Origin: Candidatus Brocadiaceae bacterium
GTDB taxonomy: Bacteria; Planctomycetota; Brocadiia; SM23-32
DNA length: 15,193 nucleotides
Assembly (NCBI GenBank): GCA_003567495.1
Contig: PWZK01000044.1
Coordinates: forward strand, 1-15,193
Direction: 5' to 3'
Shown: positions 5,126-12,790 of the stretch, piece after piece
How the letters are laid out: every line of letters begins with the position of its first letter
How positions within the stretch are numbered: position 1 is the first letter of the stretch
The notes under the pieces: generated by a model
Database searches by the model: none
Seen by the model: the letters and a program-made list of their open reading frames with translations, nothing else
What the model was told of the DNA's origin: nothing
Program-made: the position numbers and the translations under genes

Positions 5126-6306
5126 TACCACTGCGCTTTGCTTATCTTCTCAGCCGCCCTTTTGGTATCTTCGATACCCGGCACCAGTGCGAACCTTACA
5201 AACCCTTCGCCGGGGTTGGCGCCGTCGTCGGTCTCGTCGCTTATCCATGTGCCGGGCGTGGTAACCACGGCTATGTCCGGATCGAGCAGGCGTGTTGCGA
5301 AATCAAGGTCGGAGTAGCCTTCGGGAACTTTTTGCCAGATATAGATGGTCGCGTCGGGACGGCAATCCTGTAGTCCGCTCTCTGCGAGCGCATCCGCCAT
5401 CATGTCGCGTTTTATGCCGTAATCTTTCCGGCTTCTTTCAACATGTTGTTCGTCTGAAAGCGCTGCTATAGCCGCTTCCTGGATGAAATTCGGGGTTCCG
5501 CTGTCGATATTAGTCTTGACCTTTTTAAACGCGTCGATTATACGTTCGTCACCGGCGGCCCAGCCGGTCCTGTATCCTGTCATTGCACTTCGCTTCGAGA
5601 GGCTCTGAAACGTCACAACGCCCTCGCGCGCTATCTGGAGCAGTGACAGGGGGGCGTCCGGCGTGTAATATATCTCGCTGTATGCCTCATCGCTTGCGAT
5701 TATAATGTCGTTGCTGCGTGCAAAATCCACCATTCTTTCAAGAAACTCCGCAGGCGCCGCAGCGCCCGTGGGGCTGTTCGGGTAGTTGATCCAGATAAGT
5801 TTCGCCCCGTGCGCGATTTCATCGGGAATGACGCCCGGGTCGATCAAAAATCCGTTTTCTTCCAGCAGAGGCACGTAATAGGGCCTGCCTTCGGCAAACA
5901 GCGTGCCTCTGGTATATGGCGGGTAGCCTGGGGTGGGTATGATCACGATGTCGTCCGGATCGACGAAAGCTTCGGCAAAATTAAACACTCCCTCTTTCGA
6001 CCCGATTGTAGACGTTACCTCCTTTTCGGGGTCCAGTTCCACTCCGAACCGGCGCAATACCCATTGGCTGATAGCATCTCTGTATTCAGACATGCCGATG
6101 TAGCCGGGGTATCCGGCGGTTTTATGTTTTTCCACGCCGGTTTTGACCGCATCACGCACCGCAGGCGGGGGCGCTATGGTGGGATCGCCGACCCCGAAGT
6201 CCACGGGCTCTATGCCCTTCTCGCGCAGTCTGCTTACCTGGCGATCAACCTCTGCAAAAGCATAGCTTCCTATTTTAGCAACTCTTTTTGATATTTTGAT
6301 TTCCAT
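5125..6306 (-). CDS. Class I PLP aminotransferase, LL-diaminopimelate aminotransferase-like
   Basis: The 393-residue enzyme has the complete fold-type I aspartate aminotransferase set: the N-terminal substrate segment FGVGDPTIAPP (37-47), the NYPNSPTG cofactor loop (174-181), D206 with Y209 in SDEAYSEIYY, the PLP lysine K238 within SLSKRSAMTGYRTGW, and a C-terminal carboxylate-binding R371 in FVRFALVPG. The SLSKRS-MTGYR pattern is typical of the branch annotated as LL-diaminopimelate aminotransferase or N-succinyl-diaminopimelate aminotransferase, which supply lysine and meso-diaminopimelate. Substrate cannot be decided from motifs alone, and aspartate or alanine are alternatives. A near-consensus promoter lies 72-100 bases upstream, while the ribosome binding site is weak. 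Its C-terminus ends exactly where repeat R2 begins, so the last residues may have been altered by the repeat. Confidence 0.88.
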   Translation of the reverse strand: MEIKISKRVAKIGSYAFAEVDRQVSRLREKGIEPVDFGVGDPTIAPPPAVRDAVKTGVEKHKTAGYPGYIGMSEYRDAISQWVLRRFGVELDPEKEVTSTIGSKEGVFNFAEAFVDPDDIVIIPTPGYPPYTRGTLFAEGRPYYVPLLEENGFLIDPGVIPDEIAHGAKLIWINYPNSPTGAAAPAEFLERMVDFARSNDIIIASDEAYSEIYYTPDAPLSLLQIAREGVVTFQSLSKRSAMTGYRTGWAAGDERIIDAFKKVKTNIDSGTPNFIQEAAIAALSDEQHVERSRKDYGIKRDMMADALAESGLQDCRPDATIYIWQKVPEGYSDLDFATRLLDPDIAVVTTPGTWISDETDDGANPGEGFVRFALVPGIEDTKRAAEKISKAQW

Positions 6307-6377
6307 CTTATATCGTTTTGGTTAAATCCGGAAAAATTATTGAGCAAAGCAGGCAGAACCCGGCATGCCAGCTGTAG

Positions 6378-6406
6378 AATATAACGCATAAGCGGCGACA
6401 TGTCAA
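6378..6406 (-). promoter_or_regulatory. Predicted sigma70 promoter for the aminotransferase
   Basis: On the minus strand TTGACA (6406-6401) is followed by a 17-base spacer and then TATATT (6383-6378). Transcription would start near 6371, about 65 bases before the ATG. It is the mirror image of the promoter at 6433-6461. Confidence 0.75.
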
Positions 6407-6412
6407 AAGAAA

Positions 6413-6426
6413 AGGGCAAAAGCCCT
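6413..6426. promoter_or_regulatory. 14-bp palindrome centred between divergent promoters
   Basis: AGGGC/GCCCT around AAAA is a perfect inverted repeat. Its centre (6419.5) coincides exactly with the midpoint between the two outward-facing -35 boxes. It could be an operator for a dimeric regulator of both genes. No regulator gene is adjacent, so this is inference. Confidence 0.45.
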
Positions 6427-6432
6427 CACCAC

Positions 6433-6461
6433 TTGACAACCGGGGAGAGCGCTAATAGAAT
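6433..6461 (+). promoter_or_regulatory. Predicted sigma70 promoter for the DUF151 gene
   Basis: TTGACA (6433-6438), a 17-base spacer and TAGAAT (6456-6461) match the consensus at 11 of 12 positions. Transcription would start near 6468, giving a leader of about 74 bases before the ATG at 6542. It probably also serves the fusion gene downstream. Confidence 0.75.
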
Positions 6462-6541
6462 ATAGTTGACCTGTTTTTTTACGGATAAATTCTCAAATAT
6501 TGATGTGGAGTTGCCAGGTTCATAACAGGGGGAGGGCGAAG

Positions 6542-6949
6542 ATGGCACTGATTGATTGCAGATTATCGAAAGTGGTGATGAGCGAAAGTCACGACCGCCA
6601 GATAATAGTGCTGGAAGAAACTGAAGGAACCCGGAAATTCCCGATTATAATAGGTTTTTTGGAGGTGTTTGCAATACACAGGTTTGTGAACAATGAAGTA
6701 CCACCCCGCCCCCTCACACATGAGCTTGTCGGCAATATAATGGAAAAGCTCGATATCAAACTGGAGCGTGTGGTAGTTACGGAACTCAAGGATATGACGT
6801 TTTACGCCGATCTCGTTCTGTCGCAGGACGGCAAAGAAAGGCACATCGACAGCAGGCCCAGCGACGCCATAGCTCTGGCCGTGCAGAGCGGGGCCCCCAT
6901 CATGGTCGATGAAGAGGTGATAAACCAGGCGGCACAGGATTTTGATTGA
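6542..6949 (+). CDS. Bifunctional nuclease family (DUF151) protein
   Basis: The 135-residue protein matches the DUF151/BFN family over its whole length: FPIIIG-EVFAI near 33-45, RPLTHELVGNIMEKL (56-70), YADLVL (88-93) and the hallmark DSRPSDAIALA (103-113) followed by PIMVDEEVI. Related plant proteins have been reported to have DNase and RNase activity. Bacterial members are widespread, mostly uncharacterised, and sometimes fused to UvrB/UvrC motif domains, which are absent here. The start at 6542 is chosen because GGGGGAGGG lies just upstream; an upstream in-frame ATG at 6500 lacks this. The gene has its own strong promoter and is followed after 38 bases by the fusion gene, with which it is probably co-transcribed. 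Its biological role is not clear from context. Confidence 0.9.
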   Translation: MALIDCRLSKVVMSESHDRQIIVLEETEGTRKFPIIIGFLEVFAIHRFVNNEVPPRPLTHELVGNIMEKLDIKLERVVVTELKDMTFYADLVLSQDGKERHIDSRPSDAIALAVQSGAPIMVDEEVINQAAQDFD

Positions 6950-6987
6950 TTTTCAAAAGCATTTTGCAACAATCTCAAGGTTTAAAA

Positions 6988-8994
6988 ATGAGTAAAAAAC
7001 TACGATGGGGAATACTTGCCGCCGGCAACATAGCGCACAAGTTTGCAGAAGGAGTGCGAGGTTCACACCACTGCCGGGTAGTCGCCGTGGGCAGCCGTTC
7101 ACTTGAGAAGGCGGAGAAATTCGCCGATGATTACAACATTCCCAATCGGCATGGCAGCTACGAGGCGCTGCTGGCCGATGAGAAAGTCGATGCGGTCTAT
7201 ATCCCCCCCCCCCACCCCTTCCATGCGCAGTGGGCCATACGGGCCGCGGAGGCGGGGAAGCATGTCCTGTGTGAAAAGCCGATTACACTCAACTACCCCG
7301 ATGCCATGCGCGTGGTAGCAACGGCTATTGAGCAGGATGTGTTTTTGATGGAGGCGTTTATGTACCGCTGCCATCCGCAGACAGAAAAGATTGTGAACCT
7401 TGTTAAAGACGGGGCGATAGGGGAGGTAAAACTAATACAGGCCACGTTCAGTTTCCGGGCGGGCTTTAATCCCGAGAGCCGGCTTTATAAGAACGAACTT
7501 GGCGGAGGGGGCATACTCGATGTCGGCAGCTACCCGGTATCTATGTCCCGTCTGATTGCCGGAGCGGCGCAGGGCAAGGAGTTCCTCGATCCTATCGAGG
7601 TGAAGGGCGCCGGCCATCTGTGTGAGACTGGCGTGGACGAGTATGCTGCGGCCTTGCTGGTTTTCTCCGGCGACATCATTGCCCAGGTCGCCTGCGGCGT
7701 TGGGCTGATGCAGGATAATGTCTGCCGCATATATGGTACAAAGGGCAACATATTGGTGCCACGTCCCTGGATACCGGGTCGGGAAGGCGAATCCACCACG
7801 GTCGTGCTCAATCGTGAGGAGAGTGAAGAAATTACCGTTCGGCCCGACAGGCCGCTTTACGGGATAGAAGCCGATACCGTGGCGGAGAACATCCTGAATC
7901 GCCAGGCCCCCTCCCCTGCCATGAGCTGGAACGATACGCTTGGCAATATCAAGACGCTCGATGCCTGGCGTGAGTCGTTTGATTTCCAATATGAAATCGA
8001 GAAGCCGCAGGCGGATATCCCGCCCGCTTCGGGCGGGCCATTGTCGGTTCGCGCGGATGCGAAGATGAAGTACGGCGAAATTGCCGGTGTGGAAAAAAAA
8101 GTGTCGCGGTTGGTAATGGGAGTGGACAATCAGCATAAACAGACCTTTGCCAATGCGATGTTTGACGATTATTACGAACGCGGCGGGAACTGTTTCGACA
8201 GTGCGTTTATCTATGGTGGGGGTCGCTGCGAGGAGGTGCTTGGCAGGTGGGTGGAAATGCGCGACGTGCGTGAAAAAGTGGTGCTGCTGGACAAAGGCGC
8301 ACATACGCCCGATTGTAATCCAGAGAGCCTGTCAGAACAACTGTTGATCAGTCTGGAGAGGCTGCGCACCGGTTATCTGGATATCTATATGATGCATCGG
8401 GATAACCCTGAAGTGCCGGTCGGAGAGTTTGTGGAGGTGCTTAACGAACACTGTAATGCGGGTCGCATTCACGCTTTTGGAGCGTCAAACTGGACGCGGG
8501 GGCGTGTTGAGGAATTCAACAATTATGCCGCCTCCGCGGGACTGCGTGGTTTTTCTGCGATAAGCAACAATTTCAGCCTGGCACGTATGGTCAATCCTCC
8601 ATGGGAAGGCTGTCTGGCTTTCAGCGATGTCGGGTCGAGGGCGTGGCTGGAACGGACTCAAATGCCTCTGATGCCGTGGTCGAGCCAGGCACAGGGCTTT
8701 TTCGCGGTAGGCGATCCCGACTATACCGAAAACGCCAACCTGGCAAGATGCTGGTACAGTGACGACAATTTTAAGCGGCTCCAACGTGCGCGTGAATTGG
8801 CCGCAGAACTGAATGTTGAGACGATCAATGTAGCGCTGGCTTATGTGCTCGGCCAGCCATTTCCGACATTTCCTCTCATAGGTCCCCGCAGTGTGTTCGA
8901 GACCATGCCGTGCTTTAAGGCGCTGGATATCGAACTTACGCCCGCTCAGATAAATTGGCTGGACCTTATGTGCAACGACAGGGACGAAAAATGA
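6988..8994 (+). CDS. Gfo/Idh/MocA dehydrogenase - aldo/keto reductase fusion protein
   Basis: One uninterrupted frame of 668 residues encodes two NAD(P)-dependent oxidoreductases. Residues 1 to about 335 are a Gfo/Idh/MocA protein: nucleotide-binding GILAAGNIA (8-16), EKP with K97, and GGGGILDVGSYPVS with Y182. The Lys/Tyr pair resembles the dihydrodiol- and xylose-dehydrogenase branch rather than the inositol type, which has histidine there. Residues about 360-668 are a complete aldo/keto reductase with tetrad D404, Y409, K436 and H470 and the GASNW segment typical of the family. The linker (about 338-359) includes IPPASGGP, encoded by a strong DNA hairpin. The ATG at 6988 has AAGG seven bases upstream; an in-frame ATG at 6946 would overlap the preceding gene. 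Likely substrates are sugars or sugar derivatives, with oxidation and reduction possibly coupled. Substrate and any channelling are inferences. Confidence 0.9.
   Translation: MSKKLRWGILAAGNIAHKFAEGVRGSHHCRVVAVGSRSLEKAEKFADDYNIPNRHGSYEALLADEKVDAVYIPPPHPFHAQWAIRAAEAGKHVLCEKPITLNYPDAMRVVATAIEQDVFLMEAFMYRCHPQTEKIVNLVKDGAIGEVKLIQATFSFRAGFNPESRLYKNELGGGGILDVGSYPVSMSRLIAGAAQGKEFLDPIEVKGAGHLCETGVDEYAAALLVFSGDIIAQVACGVGLMQDNVCRIYGTKGNILVPRPWIPGREGESTTVVLNREESEEITVRPDRPLYGIEADTVAENILNRQAPSPAMSWNDTLGNIKTLDAWRESFDFQYEIEKPQADIPPASGGPLSVRADAKMKYGEIAGVEKKVSRLVMGVDNQHKQTFANAMFDDYYERGGNCFDSAFIYGGGRCEEVLGRWVEMRDVREKVVLLDKGAHTPDCNPESLSEQLLISLERLRTGYLDIYMMHRDNPEVPVGEFVEVLNEHCNAGRIHAFGASNWTRGRVEEFNNYAASAGLRGFSAISNNFSLARMVNPPWEGCLAFSDVGSRAWLERTQMPLMPWSSQAQGFFAVGDPDYTENANLARCWYSDDNFKRLQRARELAAELNVETINVALAYVLGQPFPTFPLIGPRSVFETMPCFKALDIELTPAQINWLDLMCNDRDEK
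8019..8037. repeat. 7-bp GC hairpin within the fusion-protein linker
   Basis: CCCGCCC (8019-8025) and GGGCGGG (8031-8037) pair perfectly around GCTTC. In frame it encodes part of the linker (residues 344-350). The style is that of the intergenic GC hairpins in this window. Confidence 0.65.
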
Positions 8995-9076
8995 TAATTT
9001 GAGCATATCAGCAACTTCTTAAGGCCCTTCATGCTGCGCCATGATAATTGAAACAAAATCGTATTGCTTACTTACG

Positions 9077-9104
9077 TCGTTGGTTTATGAAATATGCGGG
9101 CTAA
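9077..9104 (+). repeat. R1 dispersed repeat, copy 3 (overlaps candidate mutS start)
   Basis: TCGTTGGTTTATGAAATATG followed by CGGGCTAA is identical to copy 1 across its core. The upstream candidate mutS ATG (9094-9096) is inside this repeat. Confidence 0.75.
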
Positions 9105-9117
9105 AGTGCAGAATAAC

Positions 9118-11724
9118 ATGACCCCGATGATGCGGCAGTATTTTTCCTTCAAACGCAAGCACGAAGATGCTCTGCTGCTATTCAGAATGGGCGATTTTTA
9201 TGAGCTGTTCTATGAAGATGCGAAAATTGTCGCCCGCGTGCTCGGACTGGCGCTTACAAGCCGTGAAAAGGGCGAAAACCCGATCCCCATGGCCGGGTTT
9301 CCCTGCCACGCCGCTGAGAATTACATCAAGCGTCTCGTCGAAAACGGCCACCGTGTCGCCGTATGTGAACAGGTCGAAGATCCGAGCGAGGCAAAGGGGT
9401 TGGTGCGTCGTGACGTGGTCAGAATTATCACTGCCGGAACTCTTACCGAGGAGAACATACTTGACAGGCGGAGCAACAATTTCCTCGCGGCTGCCTGTCC
9501 CGGCGAAGACGGCTATGGACTTGCATGGGTCGATCTTTCCACCGGTGGCTTCGAGCTGGAAGAGATCGCCGGAGAGTCTCCGGCCGACAGCCTGCGTCGT
9601 ATAGCGCCCGCCGAATGCCTTATGCCCGAGGGCGCCGGAGAAGAAGATCCGAGTATGGACCATGCTATATCCGAACTCGACGGCAGGTGCATGCTTACCC
9701 GAAGGCCTCCGTGGGAATTTTCCACGCAACAATCCTTGAGGGTGCTTAACGAGCATTTCGGCACAGCCTCGCTCGACGGGTTCGGATGCGCCGGTATGGA
9801 CATGGCCACGGGCGCCGCCGGCGCGGTTCTGGCCTACCTGCAAGCCACTCAAAAAGGTGCGGTATCTCACATAAAAAGCATCAAGCCGTTTAATTCCTCG
9901 TCCTACCTCGTCCTGGATCGCACCACCCAGCGTTCCCTTGAACTGGTGGAGCCTATCAGAGCGGAGCAGAAAGGCGGCACGCTGATTTCCGTACTCGACC
10001 ACACACGCACCCCGCCCGGAGCGCGGCTGCTGAGAAGATGGATGCTTACGCCGCTGAAAGACCCGGCGGCTATAGGAGAGCGGCTCGGGGCCGTTGAAGA
10101 ATTTGTAAAAGACGCCCGCCTTCGGGAAAAAGTGCATGCCCACCTGTCAAATGTTTACGATATAGAAAGGCTTGCTACCAAGGTGGCAACCGCCCGTGCA
10201 AATGCCCGTGACCTGACGGCGCTTCGCGATTCGATCGCACAAATCCCTCTTCTCAAAGACGTTCTTTCCGGGGCCGGATCCACGCTTTTGTGCCGATTGA
10301 GAGAAGAACTGGACCCGGTACGGGAAGCAGCCGGATTGGTAACCGAAGCCATCAGTCCCGACCCGCCGGTGGCGATAACCGAGGGAGGAATTATCAAAAA
10401 CGGCTATAGTGCCGAGCTGGACGAACTGCGGCATACCGCTGCAAGGGGGAAAGAATGGCTGGCCGGATTCGAGGCCGCGGAATCTGAAAAAACCGGCATA
10501 CCGTCCCTGAAAATAGGATACAACAAGGTTTTCGGCTATTACCTGGAAGTTACCAACTCACATAAAGATAAAGTCCCGGATGATTATATGCGCAAGCAAA
10601 CACTCAAAAACGCCGAACGCTATATAACTCCGGAGTTGAAGGAATGGGAATCAAGGGTGCTGAGCGCAGCCGAACGGGCGATGGAACTCGAATATGTCCT
10701 TTTCGGAGAAATCAGGCGGGAAGTGTCGCAATATACCGAAAGACTCCAGTGCACCGCAGGCAAGGTGGCCAAACTGGATTCGTTGCTTTCGCTTGGCATC
10801 GTGGCGGCACAAAACGGCTACGTGCGGCCTGTAGTGGACGATAACACTGCAATAGAGATAAAGGAAGGCAGACATCCGGTACTTGAGCAGATTATGGACG
10901 AACAGTTCGTCCCAAATGACACGACGGCGGGTGGCAACGGAAAGAGGCTGCTCATAGTTACCGGGCCGAACATGGCGGGCAAGAGCGTATATATCCGCCA
11001 GACCGCTCTTCTCGTGCTGATGGCGCAAATGGGCTCTTTCGTGCCGGCAAAAAGCGCACGGATAGGTGCTGTTGACAGGATTTTTACGCGCGTCGGCGCA
11101 AGCGATGTGCAGATCCGCGGACAAAGCACATTCATGGTGGAGATGGTGGAGGTCGCCAATATACTTAACAACGCCACATCAAGAAGCCTGATAATTCTCG
11201 ACGAAGTCGGACGCGGCACCAGTACATACGACGGAGTCAGCATAGCCTGGGCAACCGCGGAACACATACATAATGAAATAGGGGCAAATACTCTGTTCGC
11301 CACCCACTACCACGAACTTGCACAGCTTTCAAATACGCTCGACGGCGTTCAAAACCTGAATGTTGCTGTCAGGGACTGGGAGGGCGAGGTAGTGTTTCTT
11401 CACAGAATAATTCCCGGCCACGCCGACCAGAGCTACGGTATCCATGTGGCCCGGCTCGCTGGAGTGCCCGACGGAGTAGTAAGGAGAGGTCGTGAGATCC
11501 TTCAGCATCTTGAGGCCAATGCAATAGGGCCCGACGACCGGCCGCGCTTTGCGCCGCCGGTGAAGAAGCCCGGATCGGGCTCAGGGCACGTACAAACACC
11601 GCTATTCAGGCCGCTTGACGAAAAGATTAAGGGGCGCCTGCGCTCATTACGTGTAGAAGAGATGACGCCCCTTGAAGCGATGAAGGAATTGGACGAAATC
11701 ATAAAACTTTGTGAATCCGGGTGA
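9118..11724 (+). CDS. mutS: DNA mismatch repair protein MutS
   Basis: MutS recognises base mismatches and small loops and, with MutL, starts excision repair. This is a full-length MutS1 of 868 residues. The N-terminal mismatch-binding motif is GDFYELF (25-31), with the intercalating F27 and E29. The connector, lever and clamp regions follow, and the ATPase has Walker A GPNMAGKS (616-623), Walker B with the signature LIILDEVGRGTSTYDG, and ATHYHEL. The tail ends with the usual LEAMKELDEIIKL helix. I place the start at ATG 9118 (MTPMMRQY), where family similarity begins. ATG 9094 would add eight residues but lies inside dispersed repeat R1; neither start has a good Shine-Dalgarno. No mutL is present. 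The gene is 123 bases after the fusion gene and may be read through from it. Its stop is one base from that of the convergent gene. Confidence 0.97.
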   Translation: MTPMMRQYFSFKRKHEDALLLFRMGDFYELFYEDAKIVARVLGLALTSREKGENPIPMAGFPCHAAENYIKRLVENGHRVAVCEQVEDPSEAKGLVRRDVVRIITAGTLTEENILDRRSNNFLAAACPGEDGYGLAWVDLSTGGFELEEIAGESPADSLRRIAPAECLMPEGAGEEDPSMDHAISELDGRCMLTRRPPWEFSTQQSLRVLNEHFGTASLDGFGCAGMDMATGAAGAVLAYLQATQKGAVSHIKSIKPFNSSSYLVLDRTTQRSLELVEPIRAEQKGGTLISVLDHTRTPPGARLLRRWMLTPLKDPAAIGERLGAVEEFVKDARLREKVHAHLSNVYDIERLATKVATARANARDLTALRDSIAQIPLLKDVLSGAGSTLLCRLREELDPVREAAGLVTEAISPDPPVAITEGGIIKNGYSAELDELRHTAARGKEWLAGFEAAESEKTGIPSLKIGYNKVFGYYLEVTNSHKDKVPDDYMRKQTLKNAERYITPELKEWESRVLSAAERAMELEYVLFGEIRREVSQYTERLQCTAGKVAKLDSLLSLGIVAAQNGYVRPVVDDNTAIEIKEGRHPVLEQIMDEQFVPNDTTAGGNGKRLLIVTGPNMAGKSVYIRQTALLVLMAQMGSFVPAKSARIGAVDRIFTRVGASDVQIRGQSTFMVEMVEVANILNNATSRSLIILDEVGRGTSTYDGVSIAWATAEHIHNEIGANTLFATHYHELAQLSNTLDGVQNLNVAVRDWEGEVVFLHRIIPGHADQSYGIHVARLAGVPDGVVRRGREILQHLEANAIGPDDRPRFAPPVKKPGSGSGHVQTPLFRPLDEKIKGRLRSLRVEEMTPLEAMKELDEIIKLCESG

Positions 11725-11725
11725 A

Positions 11726-12742
11726 TTATTTTGTTTCCCCATCCTTTTGATATAATTTCTGCAGTTCCTCAATCAGTTCCCCGTCGAGTGACATGTTAAG
11801 GTTTATTCTTTTTTTGTCGTGTATGATTTCTATAGCCTCCGACAGGCGCATCCCGATCTGCGGGTTATTTTCGAAAAACAGCGGGAGCATGCCTGCAAAG
11901 CCGCTTACCTGTGCGTTCATTTTCTGCGCATTCTCTTCGCTTACGCTTTCAACGGCGATCTGGAGATCGAGACCGCGCTTATCAGCACCTGTCGTATCAA
12001 TGGAAAATAAACCGCCGGAAATATCCGAGGCGTCAAACGGTCCGGCTTCCTGACCGGAGGCGGGCAGTTCAGCGCCTGAGAGGTCAAATACCCCGTACAA
12101 GAGGGCGTTGCGGTTCGTATCGGCAAGCATTGGCAGCGTGGAAACACTTGCGGTTCTGCCGGCGTCTATCTCCCCGGCGGCTCGTTCGAACTGATCCGCT
12201 TCGATAACCAGGACAACGTTCGGGGTCAGGTACGAGAGAGCGGCCGTTTTACCGCCGATAGGCGAAGGGGTGTCGTTTTTTTCGCCGTCGTTGCTTACCA
12301 GGTAAACATCGCGGTCACCCACCCGGCTCATTTCGTAGCTGATATCAGCCTCTTTTGATTCAGCATCAAGCAGCGAGCGGAAATCACTCTCATCTACTGC
12401 CGTGTCGAACAGGAGACCATAATGTGAATTTTCGAGCCCGTCGGGATGATACACAAAAAACACTAAAAGCCTTCGACAGAAATGTTTTAGTTCAATTCCG
12501 TGCCTTTCAAGTCGTTTGCGGAAATCCGACATACCTTCCTCATCTGCAATGGCATTGCTGACGGCGGGAGTGTCCAGTGCACGCTCCATTTCCACGCCGA
12601 TAAGAACATTAGCACCGGCCGGCACGTAAGATAAAAGATCCTCTGACTCTCCGCCTTCGGTTTTGAGTGAAAACGAGGCCATCACGGCCACTACCATAGC
12701 TGCAATAAAAACCGGCTTTACCATCGACGATACATACCTCAT
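11726..12742 (-). CDS. Exported protein of unknown function
   Basis: The 338-residue protein begins with a signal peptide-like segment (short basic start, hydrophobic 11-25, likely cleavage near 25-30), so it is probably periplasmic or surface-exposed. The mature start, LLSYVPAGANVLIGVEME, resembles the opening of DUF3352-like exported proteins found in several phyla. The rest shows alternating beta and helix patterns without cysteine pairs or catalytic motifs that I recognise. The start is ATG 12742, because GGAGG (12755-12751) lies eight bases upstream; the longer frame would start inside that site. It follows pgi on the same strand after a 48-base gap and is probably co-transcribed with it. 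It converges on mutS with one intervening base. I cannot assign a function. Confidence 0.8.
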   Translation of the reverse strand: MRYVSSMVKPVFIAAMVVAVMASFSLKTEGGESEDLLSYVPAGANVLIGVEMERALDTPAVSNAIADEEGMSDFRKRLERHGIELKHFCRRLLVFFVYHPDGLENSHYGLLFDTAVDESDFRSLLDAESKEADISYEMSRVGDRDVYLVSNDGEKNDTPSPIGGKTAALSYLTPNVVLVIEADQFERAAGEIDAGRTASVSTLPMLADTNRNALLYGVFDLSGAELPASGQEAGPFDASDISGGLFSIDTTGADKRGLDLQIAVESVSEENAQKMNAQVSGFAGMLPLFFENNPQIGMRLSEAIEIIHDKKRINLNMSLDGELIEELQKLYQKDGETK

Positions 12743-12790
12743 GATCGACACCTCCATTAAAGAAAGTTGCAGTAAGTATTTTCGGCTTCT

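Noticed and set aside
4733..5317. Small plus-strand frames in island 2
   Set aside because: They run through repeats H and R2 and into the antisense of the aminotransferase, with no ribosome binding site or family resemblance.
7432..8304. 290-codon minus-strand frame within the fusion gene
   Set aside because: Antisense shadow of the dehydrogenase/reductase coding sequence; composition and lack of motifs are typical of shadows.
9178..10143. 321-codon minus-strand frame within mutS
   Set aside because: Antisense to conserved MutS domains, with no supporting start signal or domain.
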